From NCBI GenBank assembly GCA_023333565.1, contig JAJKFH010002480.1, forward strand, positions 744,001-808,000: a DNA stretch of 64,000 nt, in the 5' to 3' direction. Below, one piece after another: positions 60,501 to 64,000 of the stretch. The first letter of the stretch is position 1, and each line of letters starts with the position of its first letter. The notes beneath the pieces were generated by a model. It had not been told where the DNA came from. It made no database searches and saw only the letters and a program-made list of their open reading frames with translations. Origin of the DNA: Puffinus mauretanicus (lineage: Eukaryota > Chordata > Aves > Procellariiformes > Procellariidae). The position numbers and the translations under genes were made by a program.

Positions 60501-62861
60501 CATTTCATTTCAGGCATGAAATCCTATGATCGTCTGACAAGATGGACTTCAAACAGGTTAAATGCTGTCGTGGTATCAGTCAAGTAAGAGAGATTCCCCT
60601 TCTAGATGGGATGAGGGTTTGGAATAACTGAATCTATTTCAATTAATCTTATTTTGCAATATCTTTTTTTTGATCATGTGCTTTCCTGCTAGCTTTAAGT
60701 ATTTTTAAACAAAAGCTGCCAAGGCTGCAGTGGTGAATTGTGGTTGGTGGTTATTTTGGATATTGCTTTATGAAGTTGGGTGGGTAATAAAATATTTGAT
60801 CCTCTAGGATAGACAGATAGTTCCCATTTCTGGGCACAGAGAACAATAAACATTCACCAACTAGGGCAGATGCTAGCAAGCCTTTCTCTCTATAAATAGC
60901 AGGGAGTAACACACTTCTGCTTGCCTCTAACAGTTACAGGTTGGCACCTAAATACCATTTTCCTGTTCAGTTTGAAGATGCGTATTCGGTAACGAAGTTC
61001 TTCCTCCAGAGCAGTGTCCTCTCCCAGTATGGGGTGGACCCAGATCGGGTCTGCGTTGCAGGAGACAGTGCAGGTGGCAACTTAGCTGCAGCTGTGGCAC
61101 AACAGGTAAAAAAAAAAATCTGGTTTGCTTGCTCAATTTTTTTTTGTCATTTCGTGAACTCTTACGAAAGACTAACAAAAACCTCTGCTCAAAGCAAGTG
61201 CACCTCCCAAACTTCTCTCGCGGTCCCTGTACACAGGACGTCAGGCAGCCTGCAGGGCGGTCAGCGAGGGCTCCGGGTTTCCAGCCCAGCAAGTTTACTT
61301 GAGCCATTTAATGGCATCAAAGTAGCCTTGGTGCTATGATGTCCTCCAAACCTTTATACCCTAGAAAAAGGCTCTCTGCCCTGTAATTAGGGCATATATC
61401 ACTCTGACCTTAAGCACATTTTGCCTGTTTTAGGTATGTTGTTGAAAAGGGAATTTTAGCAATTTGACTCATATAGATGTAAATAGCAGCAAAAAAAAAA
61501 AGAGGACTAAATGTTCCAGTGTCATTTGATCACACACAGTTTCAGTGCCTTCTGCACTTCTCACTCAGGTTTATTAAATAAAGTCAGTGCGATGTTGTTG
61601 CTCTCCTTGAGAAGTTATTTGGACTGTAATGAATCTCACTTGGAAAGGCTGTGAATTTGCTGTGGACACTGAAGGCAGAAGATGAGGGAGAAGGTGGAAA
61701 TTTATTAGTGAAAAGGGAAAAAGGATGACATAAAAAATGTTGTCAGTGTTCAATTCATCACATTTTATTTTTCATGTGTCTAAAATGCACAGAATTGTAG
61801 TTGTAACACCTGAGTTCTAACACCTCAGGCTTAAAAAAACAAACAGATGGATAATCTTTAAATTGTGTGAAATGATTAAAGGAGCCTCAGAAACCTGCAA
61901 TTTTTAAGCTATAAGAATAGAAATTTTCTATAGTTATAGAAAAAGCATTTGTTACTACTTTGGAAAGCATCAATGCTTCAGAAAGAATATTTCCCTGTTA
62001 TCCTTCAACATGAGAAGTAAAATGAAATTATATTTGATGTTTGAGAATTTTTAATACAACATGCTCTTTTAGGTGACCTGCCTATGAATTTAGAATTTCT
62101 TTACATTAATCTATCCCGGTTTTATTGATAATCTTATTTTGCTTATAGTGTGAAATGTATGTTGATTCCATACTTTAAAGATCTTCTGTCAGTGTGGGAG
62201 AACCAACACTTTTTAATTAACTTTTTGTAATTATTTCTATTTTCTTGTACAGCTGTTAGAGGACTCTGAAGTCAAAACTAGACTCAAAGCCCAAGCTTTG
62301 CTTTACCCTGCTCTTCAAACTCTTGACCTGAATTTGCCGTCTTACCAAGAAAATGAAAACAAGCCTGTTTTACCCAGGTCGTTCATGGTCAAGCTCTGGA
62401 GTGAATATTTCACTTCTGATTCATCTCTCAGGGAAGCGATGGCCTCCAACAGGCACGTCCCGGTTGAATCGAGCCACTTGTTTCAGTTTGTGAACTGGAG
62501 CAATTTTCTGCCTGAAGAGCTGAAGAAAGGTCACGTTTACACCAGTCCGGCCTACGGAAGCTCCGAGCTTGCGCAGAAGTACCCGGGGTTTCTGGATCCG
62601 AGGGCGGCCCCGCTGCTGGCGAGCGATGCCCAGCTACGCGGGCTGCCCCTCACCTACGTCCTCACCTGCGGGCACGACGTCTTACGGGATGACGGAGTCA
62701 TGTACGCCAGGCGCCTGCGGGCAGCGGGCGTTCCCGTCACGCACGACCACACCAAGGACGCCTTTCATGGGGCGATGATGTTTGTCTTGAGTCCAGCCGA
62801 GTTAGCTGTAGGGCACCGGCTGTTGAACAGATATATCGGGTGGTTAAACGAGAATCTGTGA
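51433..62861 (+). CDS. AADAC: AADAC, arylacetamide deacetylase (5 coding exons)
   Basis: Join 51433-51570, 59049-59271, 60514-60583, 60934-61105 and 62253-62861: 1212 nt encoding 403 residues, against 399 in human AADAC. It is an endoplasmic-reticulum serine esterase of the hormone-sensitive-lipase (GDXG) family; known AADACs hydrolyse arylacetamide drugs and acyl esters in liver and intestine. Residues 5-20 are a hydrophobic signal anchor, implying a type II protein with a lumenal catalytic domain. Visible motifs are the oxyanion motif HGGGW (111-115), YRLAP (145-149), GDSAGG (187-192, nucleophile Ser189), the acid in CGHD (Asp343) and the base in FHGA (His373). N-glycosylation sequons NVT (78) and NWS (282) coincide with those of human AADAC. 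All introns are GT-AG and no frame is broken. AADACL2 is the nearest alternative; recalled sequence favours AADAC. Confidence 0.95.
53395..53500 (+). repeat. C/A-rich low-complexity tract
   Basis: About 100 bp composed almost wholly of C and A on the plus strand, with short runs of C and CAAA units. It looks like a degenerate low-complexity sequence rather than a regular microsatellite. A similar but shorter tract lies at 14945-15020. Confidence 0.7.
55897..56438 (+). mobile_element. Solo LTR in AADAC intron 1, sense orientation
   Basis: A 542-bp LTR starting TGTCCTGGTTTCGGCTGGGA and ending GGGTTAAACCACGACA. It is flanked by a perfect 5-bp target duplication, GGCAT (55892-55896 and 56439-56443). 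It keeps a good TATA box, TATATAAA, at 56147-56154 and an ATTAAA polyadenylation signal at 56308-56313, with a CAT/ATT microsatellite-like run at about 56260-56288 between them. There is no internal viral sequence. It belongs to the same LTR group as the copy at 48021 but differs in much of its middle, so the two are separate insertions and not the two ends of one provirus, as their different target duplications also show. Both lie in the direction of AADAC transcription. Confidence 0.94.
57619..57654 (+). repeat. 18-bp tandem duplication
   Basis: Two adjacent copies of an 18-bp unit, TGCCTGGGGCACCGATGR, differing only at the last base. It lies in AADAC intron 1, within a GC-rich stretch. Confidence 0.85.
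59049..59271 (+). CDS. AADAC: AADAC coding exon 2
   Basis: Encodes residues 47-120 plus the first base of codon 121; acceptor CTTTAG, donor GTAAGC at 59272. It carries the first sequon (Asn78 in PTSDENVTV), the strand VRLYLP, and the oxyanion-hole motif HGGGWC at residues 111-116. The first methionine inside the exon is Met56, relevant to any transcript that lacks exon 1. Confidence 0.95.
59272..60513 (+). other. AADAC: AADAC intron 2
   Basis: A 1.24-kb GT-AG intron (GTAAGC...TTTCAG). I recognise no repeat or gene in it. Confidence 0.85.
60514..60583 (+). CDS. AADAC: AADAC coding exon 3
   Basis: A 70-bp exon that completes codon 121 and encodes through the first two bases of codon 144 (donor GTAAGA at 60584). 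It encodes the helix-strand [20 protein letters not shown] that precedes the conserved NYRLAP motif. The phases with exons 2 and 4 match exactly. Confidence 0.94.
60584..60933 (+). other. AADAC: AADAC intron 3
   Basis: A short 350-bp GT-AG intron (GTAAGA...CTAACAG). I see nothing else in it. Confidence 0.88.
60934..61105 (+). CDS. AADAC: AADAC coding exon 4
   Basis: Completes Asn144 and encodes residues 145-201, ending in phase 0 at GTAAAA (61106). It contains [10 protein letters not shown], typical of the hormone-sensitive-lipase family, and the nucleophile elbow [10 protein letters not shown] with the catalytic Ser189. An A-rich run starts immediately after the donor. Confidence 0.95.
61106..62252 (+). 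other. AADAC: AADAC intron 4
   Basis: A 1.15-kb AT-rich GT-AG intron (GTAAAA...TTGTACAG). It includes a poly-A run at about 61489-61501 and no recognised element. Confidence 0.85.
62253..62861 (+). CDS. AADAC: AADAC coding exon 5 (terminal)
   Basis: Encodes residues 202-403 and the TGA stop. It contains LLYPALQ, the sequon NWS (Asn282), [13 protein letters not shown], the catalytic Asp343 ([10 protein letters not shown]) and His373 (DAFHGAMMF). Between His373 and the C-terminal helix the segment [14 protein letters not shown] is about four residues longer than in human AADAC. That accounts for the whole length difference of 403 against 399. The middle of the exon (62560-62760) is notably GC-rich. 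Confidence 0.95.
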   Translation: MLEDSEVKTRLKAQALLYPALQTLDLNLPSYQENENKPVLPRSFMVKLWSEYFTSDSSLREAMASNRHVPVESSHLFQFVNWSNFLPEELKKGHVYTSPAYGSSELAQKYPGFLDPRAAPLLASDAQLRGLPLTYVLTCGHDVLRDDGVMYARRLRAAGVPVTHDHTKDAFHGAMMFVLSPAELAVGHRLLNRYIGWLNENL

Positions 62862-63898
62862 GTTGAAAATGTTGCTCTAGTACGCCTGGCTCACGTGCAC
62901 TGGGTGTGACTGAGGAGCGCAGGAGAACAGGAGCTATTTTGGGCGTGATTGCCGTCTTCGTCATGTTGCCCTGCAGTGTCTGGATCACAGCGTTTCTCAC
63001 CTCTGGCAGGAAAATCGGTCTGATTCTAACCTAAGCGTTCTTTCAGTGCTGTCCTCTGAGCTCTGAACCCCATAAACCGCCGGGACTGCCCTGGGACTTC
63101 TCTCCTGGCCAAGACCAGAAGGGCTGGTGTGCCCGACCCTGGGCTCGCCCCCGCGCCCGGCTGGCGCAGCGTGGGGGGCTTGATGTCTTCTGTCGCTTGC
63201 TCCGTGTTTCTTCCTGTCGCAACGTCTTCCTGTCGCGGGCTTGTGCAAGTGGGCAAGGCCGTCGTCCGCACGGGGGAGGTGCTCGCTGGCCGCTTGCTGC
63301 CCTTCGCGCGCGGCCGCTGGCCTCGGCAGCGGTCCCTCTCCAGCGCAGCCCGAGGGAAGCGCTTGAAAGCCGAATGGGATGGCTGTAACATGGTGCAAAT
63401 GTTGTTTTGGTTGTTTTAAAAAAAAGCATCTGTCTTACTCGGTAATTACTTTCTTAAATCCCTGTACTAGAAGAAAATAGTATAGGAAAACAGCACTGGA
63501 TATTCATCAGATAAAGGAAGACTGTGAAGGTCCTAGCCTTACAATAGCACTGCTGTATGTTTTAGGCTCTACTTATTTAATAAGGCATGTATTGTGTGTT
63601 CTAATTATCCTTAAAATTGTTTACCAGTTTTTACATATGAATTTTTAAAATTAGCTTAATAGCTTTATAGGCTTGAAAAAGAAACACAATTCAGCTGTCA
63701 GTCTCGAACAAATATCCTCTATATAAATGTTTTGTGTATTAAATATAAAACCTAAAGATTTTGAATGATGAATGCACACATTGGTTGGCTATTGGTTTTA
63801 AACTGATCACAACACACCACAAATGTACTTCTAGCATCCTGCTTTTTTCTTTTGTGTAAAAGATACTGAATCTTCAATAAATCTGTTTTCTTTTCTGA
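62862..63898 (+). other. AADAC: AADAC 3'UTR
   Basis: About 1 kb from the stop codon to a probable cleavage site shortly after the AATAAA at 63876. A GC- and CpG-rich block at 63030-63370 gives open frames on both strands without recognisable products. An ATTAAA variant at 63738 could give a slightly shorter end. The exact cleavage site is inferred. Confidence 0.65.
63876..63881 (+). terminator. AADAC polyadenylation signal
   Basis: A canonical AATAAA hexamer followed within about 20 bases by a T-rich and then GTGTGTGTG stretch, the expected downstream U/GU-rich element. It is the strongest such signal after the AADAC stop codon. Confidence 0.75.
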
Positions 63899-64000
63899 GT
63901 GTGTGTGTGCAGCCTGTTTAGATGGAACGTATATGGAATGATTGCCATATTTTTCTTTTTCATCTTTATTACGTTGAATATAAAAACTTGTCTTTGATTC

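Noticed and set aside
60941..61339. 132-residue open frame starting at AADAC exon 4
   Set aside because: Only residues up to the donor at 61106 are AADAC; the remainder is read-through into intron 4.
1..64000. CRISPR arrays, bacterial operons, tRNA or rRNA genes
   Set aside because: Nothing resembling regularly spaced repeats, Shine-Dalgarno-led gene strings or structural RNA genes was seen. The window is vertebrate nuclear DNA.

Overview
This is vertebrate nuclear DNA, almost certainly from a bird and probably not a galliform. The basis is two CR1-type LINE 3' ends, two solo LTRs of a type I recall as abundant in neoavian genomes, long AT-rich noncoding stretches broken by short GC-rich patches, and intron-containing genes. 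Species cannot be fixed from the window. No prokaryotic genes, CRISPR arrays, tRNAs or rRNAs were seen.

Layout. Positions 1-1200 are intron of a minus-strand gene. Its first coding exon (1201-1398, with 5'UTR probably reaching 1449) encodes a signal peptide plus the cysteine-rich leucine-rich-repeat N-cap of IGSF10. A very GC-rich CpG island (about 1876-2455) lies just upstream and is the likely IGSF10 promoter. From about 2.5 kb to 51.4 kb I find no protein-coding gene. This 49-kb gap holds two CR1 fragments (2934-3018, 34768-34850), several isolated GC/CpG-rich patches (10.85-11.29, 17.8-18.1, 18.7-19.3, 34.45-35.1, 35.35-35.95, 47.45-47.76 kb), a few short tandem duplications and a solo LTR (48021-48609) with a perfect 5-bp target duplication.

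The right end carries a complete plus-strand AADAC (arylacetamide deacetylase) gene. Five coding exons (51433-51570, 59049-59271, 60514-60583, 60934-61105, 62253-62861) join in frame through GT-AG introns into a 403-residue protein. It has an N-terminal signal anchor, the HGGGW oxyanion motif, GDSAG nucleophile elbow, and a Ser189/Asp343/His373 triad that falls at the human positions. A polyadenylation signal at 63876 closes the gene. Intron 1 contains a second solo LTR (55897-56438), sense-oriented, with its own perfect 5-bp target duplication.

The two genes are functionally unrelated. IGSF10 is a secreted/extracellular LRR-Ig protein; AADAC is an endoplasmic-reticulum lipid and drug ester hydrolase. 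Their order and orientation match the human 3q25.1 neighbourhood, where IGSF10 lies upstream of AADACL2 and AADAC, so this is a conserved syntenic block. I found no novel multi-gene system. The most useful leads are the sense LTR inside AADAC intron 1, the orphan CpG-rich patches in the gene desert, and a minimal upstream ORF before the IGSF10 start.
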